From Quercus robur (Eukaryota; Streptophyta; Magnoliopsida; Fagales; Fagaceae): a DNA stretch of 64,000 bases. Positions 1 through 12,456 of the stretch are shown here, in pieces. Made by a program: the position numbers and the translations under genes. Where the stretch lies: contig NC_065542.1 in assembly GCF_932294415.1 (NCBI RefSeq), positions 575,501 to 639,500 on the forward strand, written 5' to 3'. The notes under the pieces were generated by a model. That model saw nothing but the letters and a program-made list of their open reading frames with translations. It made no database searches and was not told where the DNA came from. Each line of letters begins with the position of its first letter. The stretch's first letter is position 1.

Positions 1-1145
1 TGGCACATTCAAATATATACTACGTGTCTTCTTCTCATGTAAGTCTTGAACATTTGATCCACCTTATGTAAGAGAGTCGTAATACCAGAGTCAATTTCCC
101 ATTAAATACCACCTCTCTTCTTTTAACAAAAGTAACGTGAAGATGAGGCAATACTCAAAAGTGCTCAACTCGACAAGATTAGTGATAAATTGGCGTGATA
201 ATCCTTGTGAACTTTATAAAACCAGACTTGGAATTTCATTTATTCTCTCTCACCTGTTTCTTTTTGCGAGCGAGATGCCAAATACGCCAGCACATATTCT
301 CAAGCCTATTACTGCGATCACGGGTATTCCTTGTTGCTATTACCTGTAATAGTTCACCGTCAATCACAAGTTGTTTTCCTTCCATTTCTCCTTTTCAATA
401 CAAATTAATCAAACATAAATATATATGTAGAAGAAAATAATAAAGATATTAACAAGTTTTTCTTCCATGCATTTAAGATTCTTCCATATTTCCATTTCTC
501 ATTCATTTTATGTTTCAAGTATTCACAGACAATTATGATTCTTGATTCTTGATTCTTGAATCTTGAATCAAGAACTTGTTCTTCAACTTGTTGAGTAAGT
601 GGGTCACTTTAGTCTCATGGAGTTCTATTTAATTTTAACGGATTCCATATATAGTGTGTGTGAAGTATTAGCTGAATGAGGACAAAATCATAGAACAATA
701 TATTACATATACATACACATAATGAATTTTGAAGTTTAAATTTCCACAAGTTCAATTTATTATAAAGGAGAAAACTTTTAGTCCCTTTGGAAATCACATG
801 TGTGCCATGTAAACTATATGGTTCTTGCATGGTGTCCGTGACAATAGTGACCATAAAATTTCAATCATCTTCGATTATTTTGATTTTGCAAGACAACCAT
901 AGGTTTATTTTATATCTTAATCAAGGTGAGGCCCAAAAAAAAAGAAAAGGGGACAATATAAGTGTGGTCCCCAACTAATGTTCCATTTGCTCTTGTGGGG
1001 CCACTTAACAGAACCAATATTGGCTCAAAAATTGCCACACAAAATAGGGAAATATGCTCGGAACATTTTCTTTCCTTTTGGTGCTATGTTCATTATATTG
1101 TGTGATAAGCATAATACCTTGGATGAAAATTCAAGAAGACCACCA

Positions 1146-1186
<41 letters not shown>

Positions 1187-1568
1187 ATTACAAGATTATT
1201 AGGATCTCAAATATGAAAAAAGAAAGAAAAGAAATTGATTATTTTTTATAATTTGATAATTAAAATAGAAATGGGAGATTTGAAATGTAAACGTTTTTAT
1301 TGAAAATACTAGAAAAATACTTATTGAGTTACAAAATTTTTACAATTATTTCTTTAAAGTAACTGTAGGTTTCATTTGAATTAATGGTGAAAATATAAGT
1401 GTGTCAATCTTTACAACCAAACAATTAGAACATAAAGTTATTATAAGGTATTATAAGAAGCTATAAGGTTTTAGCTAGGAATGAATTGAATTAGAAGAAT
1501 TTTGCACTTAGTTTGCACTCTGCAGCAATATCTATATGGTAGTTAGAATAGAAGAAAAGGCAACGAAC
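1..1568 (-). other. Intron 1 of the SPS gene, running off the left edge
   Basis: After the donor at 1568/1567 the minus strand contains no recognisable second SPS exon down to position 1. I searched by eye for the conserved Glu/Arg-rich block that follows exon 1 in this family and did not find it. The stretch is AT-rich and holds a poly(A) run of about 38 at 1146-1184 and a small array of TTGATTC-like repeats at 540-570. Either intron 1 is longer than 1.5 kb or the exon is detached from its gene. Confidence 0.5.
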
Positions 1569-1778
1569 CTTAATCCAAGTTCTGTGGAGGTCAGTCTCAT
1601 CAAAGCTATTAACAACTTCTTCAACGAAGTATTTTGTGGGACTAAATAACTTGTCTTCCTTATGATCTTTTTCTTCAATCTTTGAAACACTCAGTTTCCC
1701 ATCAAACGTTTTCTTTAGGTTACTTCCCACGTCCAAAATCGCCTCCAAATACCCATTAATCCATTCGTTTCTCGCCAT
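1569..1778 (-). CDS. SPS: Sucrose-phosphate synthase, first coding exon (partial gene)
   Basis: Sucrose-phosphate synthase makes sucrose-6-phosphate from UDP-glucose and fructose-6-phosphate in the cytosol. The exon encodes 70 residues beginning MARNEWINGYLEAILDVG, the family's conserved N-terminus, and ends with FSPTKYFVEEVVNSFDETDL and HRTWIK, also a hallmark. The spacer between these blocks is Lys/Glu-rich as in class C (SPS4-type) enzymes. The start is the ATG at 1778; reading frame continues upstream without a stop, but homology begins here. The exon closes on AAG|GTTCGT at 1569/1568, at the phase-0 boundary expected before the next family block. Only about 7% of a roughly 1,030-residue protein is visible; the glycosyltransferase domains lie outside the window. 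Family identity is very likely; whether the gene is intact cannot be judged. Confidence 0.88.
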
Positions 1779-1908
1779 CTCACTGATTATTTCTCTCCCC
1801 GTTTCAGCTTCTTTGTAGAAAGAGTTTGGGAAAAGAGAGAGAGAAAATAAAAAGGTGGCGTAAAAGTTTCTGGGTATGTGAGGCAAGAAAGAGAGAGAGA
1901 TGAATGGC

Positions 1909-1915
1909 TTTTATA
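1909..1915 (-). promoter_or_regulatory. Probable TATA box of the SPS gene
   Basis: TATAAAA on the minus strand about 130 bases before the SPS ATG. A GA-rich leader (GAGAGAGA near 1835-1900) follows it, typical of plant 5' leaders. Confidence 0.55.
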
Positions 1916-1919
1916 GCAG

Positions 1920-4599
1920 TTTAAGAGCTTCTAAAAGCAATGAGGAATGAGTGGAAAGCTTTGAAGTTTGATGGTTTCTTGATTTCTTGGTTTCTCTTGC
2001 CCTTTGAAGCCAAGTTAATTGGACAAAGAAGCCAAGCTCCTTAAAAGGCCTCAATTTTTACAATATTTTTTTTTCTTTTTCTTTTAAATATTAAATCAAT
2101 CAGTTCGATGGATTCGGTGGTGATTATTCTGTCATGGGTTCTGTAGGTTGGTTACATACAATGGGATGCTTTTAAGTTAGGCGAGTCATGGATTTATTGG
2201 ACATGAAAAAACAAATTCGATTAAAATACAATTGGGATTTTAAAAGGCCAACATAATCTAAATTAGTTCAAAATAAACTCTAATAAATCAATTTATTTAT
2301 TATTTAAATAAATAAACCGATAGCAAATTAAATTGGTCAAATGCATTAGTGAATTTAAGCTTACAAAACATATTATCCATATATATTCTTATATTGTCAC
2401 TACCTCCTTCTCTTAAAAATAAATAGTTGATATTTACTTTTATACTTATTCACAAATAATTTTCTAAATATTTTACAGTTAAAAAGGTAAGAATAGTATC
2501 TTACACTTTTCAAAATAGTCATTTAATTGGTTTTTGCTTTTTAAGGTAAAAGTAAAGGGTAATATTAAGAGTTTAAAATTTTGTTTGTAAAGCAATTGAA
2601 TTATTGATAGCTTTCTCAACAATTTTTAGCGAGAATATTATTAATTTAGGGACAAATAAAGTACTATTTTCCATTCCTATATACAAACCATCCCTTCTTA
2701 TCCATCATATATGAGGTTTCCCTTGTAACTCTTTTTTCAATTATTATAATATATCAATAATGAAACCTTTAAGGTGTGATTCACAAGTTTTAAAAAGTAA
2801 ATAATTTGATTTATTTGTTTTATACTAATTACACCTTTTTTATATATATAATAACAATTTATTGAAGTGCATCTTACATGGTCCTTCCTCACTTTAAAAA
2901 AAAAAAACCATAAAATTTAATGTACCAAACTAAATGGACACATTTACCTTACGTTTGGAAGGAATGACATAAAAAATGAGAGAGTAAAGGAAAATGGAAA
3001 GGAATATAATTCGAATATACATGTAAAAATTAATACATTTTGATTGCTTTCTCATATTATCTTCTCTCCTTCCATTTCATTCAATCCAAAATAAAGTCTA
3101 TTGTATAATAATTAAATAATATTATTATAAAAAAAAAAAGGGTATTTATAGCACTTAAAAAGACTGATTTTGTTCTACATGCTTTGCACACAGCACAATC
3201 CTGTGGTTGCTTGCGTTACCGCTTTTTTAAAAAAGAAAAAAGAAAAAGAAAAAAGGGAAATTGTTTGCATGACGCGTAGAAAGTAGAAACAACCTCAATA
3301 AGTACTTGTTGTCTTTATCCTCAAAAACAGACAGATCTTTCAGTTTTTAGTTGGTTTGATTCCTCTACAATCACTGTCTTTATGTACTTGTTGCAATCAC
3401 AGCAGTCGCCAATCACATGCGTCAAGCTAAGATTACTTAATTTTAAAGAGCTTCCTTCCTTTTAACTGCACTTTAGTCTTTAACCATTTATCACACGCTA
3501 CGAACTCATTTTTGTTTAAAAGAGAAAAAAGAAAAAGTAAGTGAAACTAAATCAATTTTTTTTCTAAAAGGAATATCAAGGTGTGAAGCAAATTACTATA
3601 TTGGCAAAATTAAAGCAGCTGGGGAAAAGGAAAGATCAGTGGGATTTTATTGTAAATGAGATTTGATCTACCTTTTTTTTTGATGAATTTGATCAACCTT
3701 TCATACGTAATAACAAGAAGCTAATTTATTAATTAAGTTAGTGACATTAATAACCAAGAATATGATGAAAGGTCTGGATTTGTGAATTCACCATCTATTA
3801 AATACACGTCTAAATTATTAATATAGATCTCTGTTGTTTTAATCCTAAGACTACGAAAATTAGTTAATCGTTGGAGGGGAATTCCAAAATATCCACATTT
3901 AAAAAAAAGTTATGGTACCTCTACTATTAATAACTCTTCTTCTTCTTTTGAGGGGTTTTTTTTTTTTTTGGTGAATAACTTGATAGTTACAACAACAAGA
4001 GAATGAAGATTTAAGCCATGTTTCTCTTAATATAAAAAAATAATAATAATAAAAAATTATGCCACTAAGTTAAGTCATTTTGAATAGATAGTGATAAAGC
4101 CATCCATGGCTGCAGTTAGCTTGCCACATTAATTCACTAATTAATAACTCATATCACATTGAAGCAGATGTCAAATTCCAAAAACATATTGCAAGCACCG
4201 TTAAGGGGGCCATTGTTAGAATGGTCGAAATAATTCTGGAAAGTTGATTATTTAAGAAATTGGAGTTCAAATAGTACCTTTGTTGGTCCATCTTAGCTAG
4301 GTTTTCAAGAGACATACTTTTCCTTCAAGTGTTACGACTTGAATTTTTTGATATTAAGTGACATTTTATTACAGGCAAATTAATGTATATATCAAAAATG
4401 AAGTGCAGACACATATGCTATTGCTATCATAGGTAGCCCAGATATGCCACTAGAAACCATTATAGCTTACTGGCACCCATTCGAAATGATTCTTCAAATT
4501 AAGGAGTTACTTTCATACAATTCGCTTTCATCAATTAATGCAATGCCCTAGCCAAAAGAAACCAAAACACCAAAAGTGATTGCATATTTGCATGCTTTC
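1920..4599. other. Gene-free intergenic sequence
   Basis: AT-rich sequence with many short homopolymers. No ORF resembles a protein family and no RNA gene is recognisable. The first few hundred bases are presumably the upstream promoter region of the SPS gene. Confidence 0.6.
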
Positions 4600-4607
4600 A
4601 CGGCATT

Positions 4608-5199
4608 CAGTGCCGGCTGAATGATAGAGCAAAAAATGCGATCGTTTAAGGCCCCAAGTAAAAAAAAGACTCCTAAATTTTAACCAATAGAGTTATTTAT
4701 AATTAATAAATAAAATAATATTTTTTTACCAGATAAAAAACAAATAAAAGAGAGAAAAAAATGCAATGTCCACAATATTTTTCACAACACTTTTACAACT
4801 AATATTAAGTAGTAGGTTGTTATTGATGACAAAAAAAAATAATTATAGTGATATTTTCAAATAGAAAACAAAAAGTAACTTAAAACCTAGAATTTGTTGT
4901 AAAAAATATTGTGAATGTTTCACTTCTAAAACAAAATAATAATAATAATAATAAGAGTTGAGTTTGCAAACTTTTATTAGTTTTCATCTAAGTCTACCAC
5001 TAACACTGCTTTTTTACTTAACACTATCAATCTACGACAACAAGTATGAAAAATTTTGTCAAACTTTTTCTATCTATAAAATTTCTAAAAAAAAAAAAAA
5101 AAAATTCTACGTAGTTCATATTAATTAGTAGAAATTTTGCATCTAAAATAAGATAATCAATTTTTGTTTTAGGCCTCCAAATGCATCAAGTCGCCCCTA
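4608..5199. mobile_element. Non-autonomous hAT-type element, 592 bp
   Basis: The stretch is bounded by an exact 8-bp direct repeat, ACGGCATT, at 4600-4607 and 5200-5207. Its ends are CAGTGCCGGCTGA on the left and, read inward from the right, TAGGGGCGACTTG. These are imperfect inverted repeats of hAT style (8 of 13 positions agree). An 8-bp target duplication and short CAG/TAG-type termini fit the hAT superfamily. The interior is AT-rich and has no transposase ORF, so it would depend on an autonomous relative. The target does not match the usual hAT nTnnnnAn consensus, which lowers confidence in the class but not in the duplication. Confidence 0.62.
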
Positions 5200-5207
5200 A
5201 CGGCATT

Positions 5208-7486
5208 AATTTTAAGGACCTCTGTTCACGCTTCTAGGTTACGATACGTAGTTGAATTAATAAACTTGGCACTTTTTTGGCGGCATCAGATACTTTAAAG
5301 ACTAGCATTTATATATATATATATAACATGGGAACAATCCACTTGGCTGATTATGATAGGCTGAAACAATGTGAACACTGCCAAAAAGGATAGTATTGTA
5401 GAAGAAAGAAGTAAAGAATCAAGGAAAAGGTATAGGAGACATAGAAGACCCAGAAAAAAATTGAAAGGCTATGGAAGAAGCTGTAGTTTATGGACATGAT
5501 AGTTGGAAAGGTAACATCAAAAGCACAAAGAAATCAAGTGGGCTGAGAAATTGAGCTATCTAGCTAGGGGTGAAAAGGTGAAAGGGAAAAAACCTTAACC
5601 GGCCAAATGGATATTTGAAAGAATATCCTAATTGGTTTGGTTAGGAGTCTATCACAACTGTGGCCATTCGACTCTTTTTCCTCTTTTTATCTCAATCCCC
5701 ACTTCCAATGAAATATATACCACTTGTAGTTTTTGACACTAAGTATAGCCACTTAATATTTGTTTACTATAATTATTTTAATTAGTCTTTTTCTATATGC
5801 TCTAGTTGTGCCCCACCTTTGATGCTGTCTAGGTAATTATGCACTTTGTCAATCTCTACGGCACTGCATCTGGGCCAATCAAATGATGCAATCTCTCCAA
5901 AATTAATGATACTTTGTTATTAAATTTACCATTAGATTTCATTATCTTCTTTTATATATATATGAAAAATCTTAAGAGGATCAAACTTAATAAATTAAGT
6001 CATTCATAAAATTTTATTTTTAACTAAAAAATTATACAAAATATGAGTTTATAGATAAAAAGTAACATCTTATTGACAAAAAAATTTAGAGTACATGTGA
6101 AGAACATAGAGAATATTTCAAAAATTACATCTAGCAAATGTAATTTTTAAAATATTAATTCAATAAAAAGTTTTTAAATCATTTAACATGAAAGAGTTAA
6201 GTTAAATCATGTGTTACTTGATATAACTTTCTTTGGAATTTCAATTTTTGTGGCATATTCGTGTGGAATGCTCAACGGGTTTTTGGAAAAGTTTTCGATA
6301 TATATTACAAAGTGTATCACGGTCACCAGGACTGAAACTAATATTCAAGGTGATGAGAATATCATTAGGAGTTAAAAAAAATAGTTCTTGATCAATCACA
6401 AAGATATCAATAGGAATAAAGTTGCGATTGATAAATCTCGAATACATATATATATATATATATATATAGTTGACACCAGAAAAAGGTCTAATTTGATGTA
6501 TCTCCCATACACACATGTGAATGACACTTGTAGAATAAAATTTAAAAATAATATTAATAAGAGAAGAATAAAGTTAGATGCCATGAAATATATAATATAC
6601 CACGCACCATATATATATATTTGATCCCACACCCATCGTTCAGACACAGTTTAAGGATTCTATTGGATGAAAATATCATTAAGTTTATTAATGATAGTCT
6701 CAACTTTCCCCGTCAAGGCAGTGCATGCACTATTGGCGAATCTTGCCTAGCTTGTTCAAATAAGCCAATATTCCTTAGCTACGTTAAAAAACGTTATTTG
6801 AAATGCCATATACACATGTAACATGTTGAAGAGTACCCGGCAATTTCCAAGATATGGTAGATCAGAGATGCGCTAAGAGATTATATATTGTTTGAATTGA
6901 TTCTCTTATTAAAAAAAGTACCTTATGTTACTAAGTTATAAAGTTTTTGACCCAATGCATATTTTTAATTAATACTATAGATAGCAAAAATATTAATTGT
7001 CATTCATGAATAATTGACCACAAAATGAACAATTCTCATATATCAGTGCTTATGCCACTAACAAGGTATAAGAATCTAAGTTCACGATGACCTTTTATTC
7101 CTATCGTTAAATATACATAGGTTGTACTTGAGGACTACACCGTTTATAAATTTTTGCGTAGAACCCTTTACAATACAGAAGTATACGAATCTTTCAAGCG
7201 CCTATAATGAACTATATTATTCCTTGCCTTCAAATCATTTTGCAATACCAAGCATATGTCTTAATAACTTTATTCAGAAAATTTCAGCACTTGATCGATC
7301 AAACGGCCACTGATCATCTAGAGGAATGGCATTAGAAATCAAAGAGCATAAGCTAACTTCCTCTTAATTTAAAGAACTAGAAGTAACTAGAACTTATGAA
7401 GTGCTGCACAATAAAAGAAGTCTAGGGACTGTTTAGTCATAACCTTTTCCATGACTTGCATTCTAGGAGTATTGGGAGAAAACAAA

Positions 7487-7528
<42 letters not shown>

Positions 7529-7805
7529 TCCATGTAAAAGTGATTATTGACCACTTAACCATAATGTGAAAACAAAAATTGTAATAATGCACAATATAAA
7601 CTGATATATATGTATAATTATTAGACAGCAACTATTAGCGCCTATGGAGTCTAGCAAAACAACTAAAGATAAAGTCTAATGTAACTACATAACTACTAGT
7701 TGATTAAGAGTCTTGTAGCTCAATAAACATTTCTCAATATTTTCAACAGAAACATTTAGGATTCAAATCTCCTCTCTTCCATTGAATTTATTTATTTATA
7801 AAATT

Positions 7806-7844
<39 letters not shown>

Positions 7845-8866
7845 CCTATTGGTTGATTACAGAGTGTGTGGCTCATAGCCAAAGGAAATTACATGCTTAA
7901 TTGATTACAAATTCGAGATCGTTGCCTAATTGGACACATTATTGGGTTCAGCTTGTGTCCAATTCACAGTTCACACACAAAGCCCGATCCTATTACAGTG
8001 GGAGAAGGGCAAGCAAATGAGCAATTAATCCATAGAACAATTATTCCTATCTGGCATCTAACATTCTCAATTGGACCAACCTAACTCCGCTCTTATGGAC
8101 CAATTTTTTTGGATTACAATGTTTCATTTGAGTTTGGGCTTCACTGACGTCAATTAAAGATTTTCAGCCTGTTTTTGAATTTGGGCTGACTCGGCCACAG
8201 AAGTGATACTCAGCCACAGAAATAAAATTAAAAGACCAAGTTAAATTTTACCAATTAAGTACAAGAAGTAAATGATGCAAGTCTGCAACTGAATTCAAAT
8301 GTTTATTTAAGTTTCTTTTTTGTCCCCCAGGCCCCAAGGATATATCCAAATCAAAATTAATGGAACAAAATTAACAGTTTGCAATTCATCAAAAAAAAAA
8401 AAAAAACAGTTTGCAACTTTGTGCCATATCTAATGATCATATTTTGATTTGAAGTACACAATCTTAAAACAATTAAATTGACATCAAATTGTCACTTATT
8501 ATATAAAGGATTTCGTTAACAAATGCACTAAAATCAATGGCTACGATGCATTAAATGATTTATTAAATAAAATTTTATATATTTTTCAAAAAATGAAGTC
8601 AATATGTTCCATATATCCAAAAAAAAAAAACACACACACACACAACCACAATGAATTTATTTGTGTAATCTAATGAATCAATAACACGTACGTGTATCTT
8701 ATCTTCAAAAGATATTATTATTAAACATTTATTAATCTTTAACTTATGTGCGACCACTCATTTATAGAACCTTTTTATAAATAGGATCAAAATCAACTTA
8801 TATGAGATAATTTTTTTTTTAAAGTGATTGTATATGAAAGCTCGGATTTGTGTGAAAATAAAAGAG
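5208..8866. other. Gene-free intergenic sequence with microsatellites
   Basis: Holds (TA)n runs at about 5311-5324, 6446-6469 and 7495-7526 and a poly(A) run at about 7814-7843. Short ORFs at 6241-7313 show no family resemblance and are mostly encoded by the TA repeats. Nothing else is supported. Confidence 0.55.
7495..7526. repeat. (AT)n microsatellite
   Basis: About 16 uninterrupted AT units directly after an A-run; likely polymorphic in length. Confidence 0.9.
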
Positions 8867-9780
8867 CTTGTTTAGACCCTCAAATTAAAATTATGGCTAG
8901 ATTGTTTTTACTCTAACTAAGACTAAGTGCGGAATAAGAGTAAATGAGCACAAACAATCGATATCACTACCCTAAGCCATATTCATCCATTATCAACAAT
9001 ATAAAGAAAAACTTAAAGAGTAGGGAAGAGAGATGCAAACACAAGATAACATCGAGATGTATTATCAAAGAGGAAATCGAAGAACTCGGCGAAAAACCTC
9101 TTCGCCGCCCTCCAAGCGGTAATTGATTCACTAGAGAATATAGTTGGAGTACATGAATAACAAAAAACCCTCCAAGTCTAGTCTACCCAATATACTTTAG
9201 CCTTCCAAGCTCCTGTTACCAACTGGCTTCTCAGAACCTTATCTTCTCTAACTTTCCTGGATCCCGCAATTCAATTGGATTGCATCCGCCAATGAATGGC
9301 TCCTTCCAATGTTTCCTAACAGCACCAAAACCTCACTTGACACTTAGATTGAGTGTGGTAAGTATTTGGACTAATAACCTCTCAAGGATTTAGAGATGGA
9401 GAGGTAAGAGTAGAAGAAAACCACAAGGAAAAGTGTAGATGATTGTGGGTATAATAATCTCTAACTCTCAAGTGTATTTTTAGGGTTTTCTCTCTGAAAA
9501 GCACTCCATATAATATATGGGTAATGAGGGTATATATAGTGTGAGTAAAGACTTAGTAAAACAAACATGACAAATTAGCCAAACAGAATGTTTTGCAAGT
9601 ATTTCGCGGGAAGGCCTTACCCGCGAGACACTAGCGAAGATTCCAAGCTGGCATGACTCTTCGCATTCCAGTCATGTGCTCTACACGTGGCTACTTCGTA
9701 GGTTAACTTCTCGCGAGCTTCTCGCAAAATTCACTTGTTCTTCATTTTAAACTTGAGTCTTTACACTTTCTCACACTTAT
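8867..9780. repeat. Probable LTR or non-autonomous retroelement fragment
   Basis: The block differs in composition from its surroundings. It has GC-richer patches, including TTCGCGGGAAGGCC near 9601 and CTCGCGAGCTTCTCGC near 9711, and a TATA-like stretch near 9510-9540. The only longer ORF (8944-9126, 60 codons) does not match any family I know. The style is that of a solo LTR or TRIM remnant, but I could not fix terminal TG...CA ends, a target duplication or a primer site. Confidence 0.35.
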
Positions 9781-10009
9781 CTCTTACAATTAAAACAACA
9801 TAAATATAAAGAAAAATGATTGAATAAAATTACAATCAAATTTGGCACGGAATTAAAGCTAACACAAAATAGTTGTAAATCACAACTTAAATTCATTAAT
9901 ATGATTGTATTGATATATAGTTGAATTGAGTTGTATTTAAAGGAAAATAATAGTATTATTTGTGCAGCAAAGGTCAATACTGCTATCTAGTTGATCTGTG
10001 TGTCTCCTA

Positions 10010-10200
10010 TATGGCCATTAGAGAGTTTGTTAGATTAAGCTTTTCTGTTAGATTTGTTAGCTGAATCTCTGTATATAAATACTGAAGATATATAATATAT
10101 TCATTGTTATGTATGCAAGATAATCAATACAATCCAATACTTTGGATTCTCTAGATTCTTCTTCAAGATCATTTGCTTTTCCTTTCAGGATCAAGTGATC
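10010..10200. repeat. Possible solo copia LTR fragment
   Basis: TGTTAG-type repeats are followed by GTATATAAATA near 10072 and by an alternating AT/CAAT stretch, resembling the transcription start region of short copia LTRs. No internal domain, primer site or target duplication was found, so the call is tentative. Confidence 0.25.
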
Positions 10201-10429
10201 AACTAGAGGCCATTATTTAATGCATGGTAGAACAGAGTCTTCCATTAGTTTGGTGAAGTATATAATTAAATTATTTAGATTTCTTTTTGCATGAAATCCC
10301 TCACCTCCTTTGTAAATTGCAATAGAAAATTATATAGGGCATAATCAATAGAACCCGGAAACACATGGAAACAAGTACAATAGTTGTCTTTAGAATCTAA
10401 ATTAATTTGATTCTTTTTGAGCACCTCGA

Positions 10430-10663
10430 TCATAAACATGGTACCATTATCTTAATATTATTCCAACCCCATAACTGATCGAATCTCCAATGAAAAGAAG
10501 CATCAAGCACCTCACGCCAGACATATACAATTCGAATACTTTCATTGAAGGCTGGTCCCTGTCCACCTAAGAAGTCTCCAAATCCAACTTGTGACACTTC
10601 AAATCTTAATTGTTTACTAATTACTAGTTCTCCTCCTCTTACGTAATACTCCCATACTACCAT
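10430..10663 (-). CDS. Unidentified 77-codon ORF, possibly a gene fragment
   Basis: The reading frame starts with ATG at 10663 and ends with a stop at 10430. Its composition looks more like real protein than other short ORFs nearby: balanced charge, Gly and Trp, and blocks such as VSQVGFGDFLGGQGPAFNES and DASFHWRFDQLWGWNN. I do not recognise the family. There are no neighbouring exons with matching splice signals that I could join to it. It may be an exon or decayed piece of a plant gene carried by the repeats on either side, or chance. Confidence 0.28.
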   Translation of the reverse strand: MVVWEYYVRGGELVISKQLRFEVSQVGFGDFLGGQGPAFNESIRIVYVWREVLDASFHWRFDQLWGWNNIKIMVPCL

Positions 10664-10731
10664 GTCACTATATCTAACAAACTTCTAATCTCGTGGGTCT
10701 GACCAACGTTACTTGTCTTTTCCTACAATAA

Positions 10732-11232
10732 CAGGGGTGAAGCCAAGATTTTTTATTTGGAGAGCCAAATAATGGTACTAATATATTAGACAAGAGATAA
10801 GACAAAACCATCACATATATGCCTAAACGGTTAAACACATATATATAAATTTTAATATTTTAATACTAGAGTAGATTATAATTTATAAATATATGAAAGT
10901 ATCGACATTGACATATATATATTTTCAAGAGATAATGTTTTAAGAGAATTGATCATCTTTTAAGCTCCAATAAATATATAAAAGTTAATCTAGTATATCA
11001 GACACGTACAAAATCTGAAATTGAGAAAACAAAAACTATATTGTCTATGTAACTACTAGACTAATTGACAAATTCTAACATTTTTTAAGAGTAATATTGA
11101 TTGACTGAAATATTTGGAGGGTTAACTCCTACTTTTTTTTTAACTAAACATTTAAATATCTTAATAATTATACAAAAAAATAAAACAAAATTTTTAAAAT
11201 TTTGCTGGGCCAAGCTTGGCTATAGCTCTGCC
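10732..11232. mobile_element. Degenerate hAT-like element
   Basis: The left end reads CAGGGGTGAAGCCAAG. The right end, CTTGGCTATAGCTCTGCC, is an imperfect inverted copy. Both resemble the CAGGGGCGGA-type termini common in plant hAT elements. Flanks TACAATAA and CACAATGC could be a decayed 8-bp duplication. No coding potential. Confidence 0.38.
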
Positions 11233-11266
11233 ACAATGCAGAAATTGGAAAAGTAAGTCTTATTTA

Positions 11267-12178
11267 GAGCAATTGCATCAGTCCGGCCAAATTTTTCTGT
11301 CTATTTTACACTAAAAACCTATTTTTTTCTATTTTACACTGCCACTTTTCCAAAGTACTCATATTAATTTATCTATTTTATAATCCCCTCTATTTAAATA
11401 ATAATATTTTTTAATTTTTAATTTTTATTTTGTCCCTATCTTTTTATTTTTCTTTTGTACTTATCTTTTTTTTTCTTTGTCCTTATCTCATCTCTCAAAC
11501 CAATCTTTTGTCCCTCTTCTACTTCTTCTTCTTCCTTCTACGGTAACTTCTCCTTCTTCCTTTCAAGGTCACAATTAGATCACCTCCCTCCACAAGCATC
11601 TTCTTCTTCTTTTTCCTCTCATGGTCAAATCACTTATCCACCACAAGTACCAATCTCCACCACAGGAACCACAAGAATCAAAACCGACAAGCACAAACTC
11701 CATTGACCCACAAGTATCGATCTCCGCCGTCAGCACCGATCCACAAGCATCAAAACCCATTCCCGTCGACCCACAATCACCAATCTCCACCGCCAACATT
11801 GATCCACAAGCATCTAGACCCATTTCCATCGACTCACAAACTCTGATCTAGCGCCACTAGCACCGATCCACAAGCGACTAACACCAGTACCGATCTGTCT
11901 CTCTATTGGTTTGTCCGTGTGAGTGTATTTGTGTGTGGGTGTGTTTATGTATCTTTGTGTTGATTTGTTTGTGTGGATGTGTTTGTGTGAGAGAAAAAAA
12001 GGTGTGAAATGTGAAATTAATAAAATAATAGTATGCACAAATACAACAACTATGCATATATACACGATTGCTATAGCAAATTAAATGTGTAAATATAAAC
12101 AATTTTAAAATGACTGATATGAAAGATTTTTGGAGGCAAAATGTATAAAATTTATTGTATTTGTATTTGTGGATGCTC
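11267..12178. mobile_element. PIF/Harbinger-like non-autonomous element, about 0.9 kb
   Basis: TTA flanks both ends (11264-11266 and 12179-12181), the 3-bp target typical of PIF/Harbinger. The left end is GAGCAATTGCATCAG and the right end reads inward as GAGCATCCACAAATAC. The interior holds a decayed repeat of a CCACAAGCATC-like motif at 11575-11880, giving several overlapping ORFs on both strands that I treat as non-coding. No transposase is present. The element ends about 280 bp before the carboxylesterase gene. Confidence 0.5.
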
Positions 12179-12400
12179 TTAGCGAGCTTATTACACATTT
12201 GTCATTGTGCATTATTAGTCTATTTGGCTGTGTGAGTACGTTGGATATGCAATAAGAGGATAAGATAATCATTACTCTTACTTAGCATATCCTGGATCTT
12301 GGAAAAAAACAACCAACATATCAATTCAGATTTCAGACTATGTTTTTAGCCACACATGCACGGTGTGAGAAAAATCTTCTGAGACTAGTGAGAACCGCAC

Positions 12401-12408
12401 TTATATAT
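12401..12408 (+). promoter_or_regulatory. Probable TATA box of the carboxylesterase gene
   Basis: TTATATAT about 50 bases before the ATG at 12457, implying a short leader of roughly 20-25 bases. Confidence 0.5.
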
Positions 12409-12456
12409 GCTTTCCATGCCATGTGCTAGCTGTAGCAGCAATTCCTCCAAACAATA

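Noticed and set aside
137-1251. Several short ORFs near the left edge
   Set aside because: Composition follows AT-rich and poly(A) sequence (including a Lys run from the A tract); no family resemblance.
6241-7313. Overlapping ORFs of 60-90 codons
   Set aside because: Ile/Tyr runs come from the TA microsatellite; no splice structure or conserved motif.
11455-11851. ORFs with Ser-rich or Pro/Thr-rich content on both strands
   Set aside because: They lie in a decayed tandem repeat inside a Harbinger-like element; open frames in several phases on both strands indicate repeat bias, not a gene.
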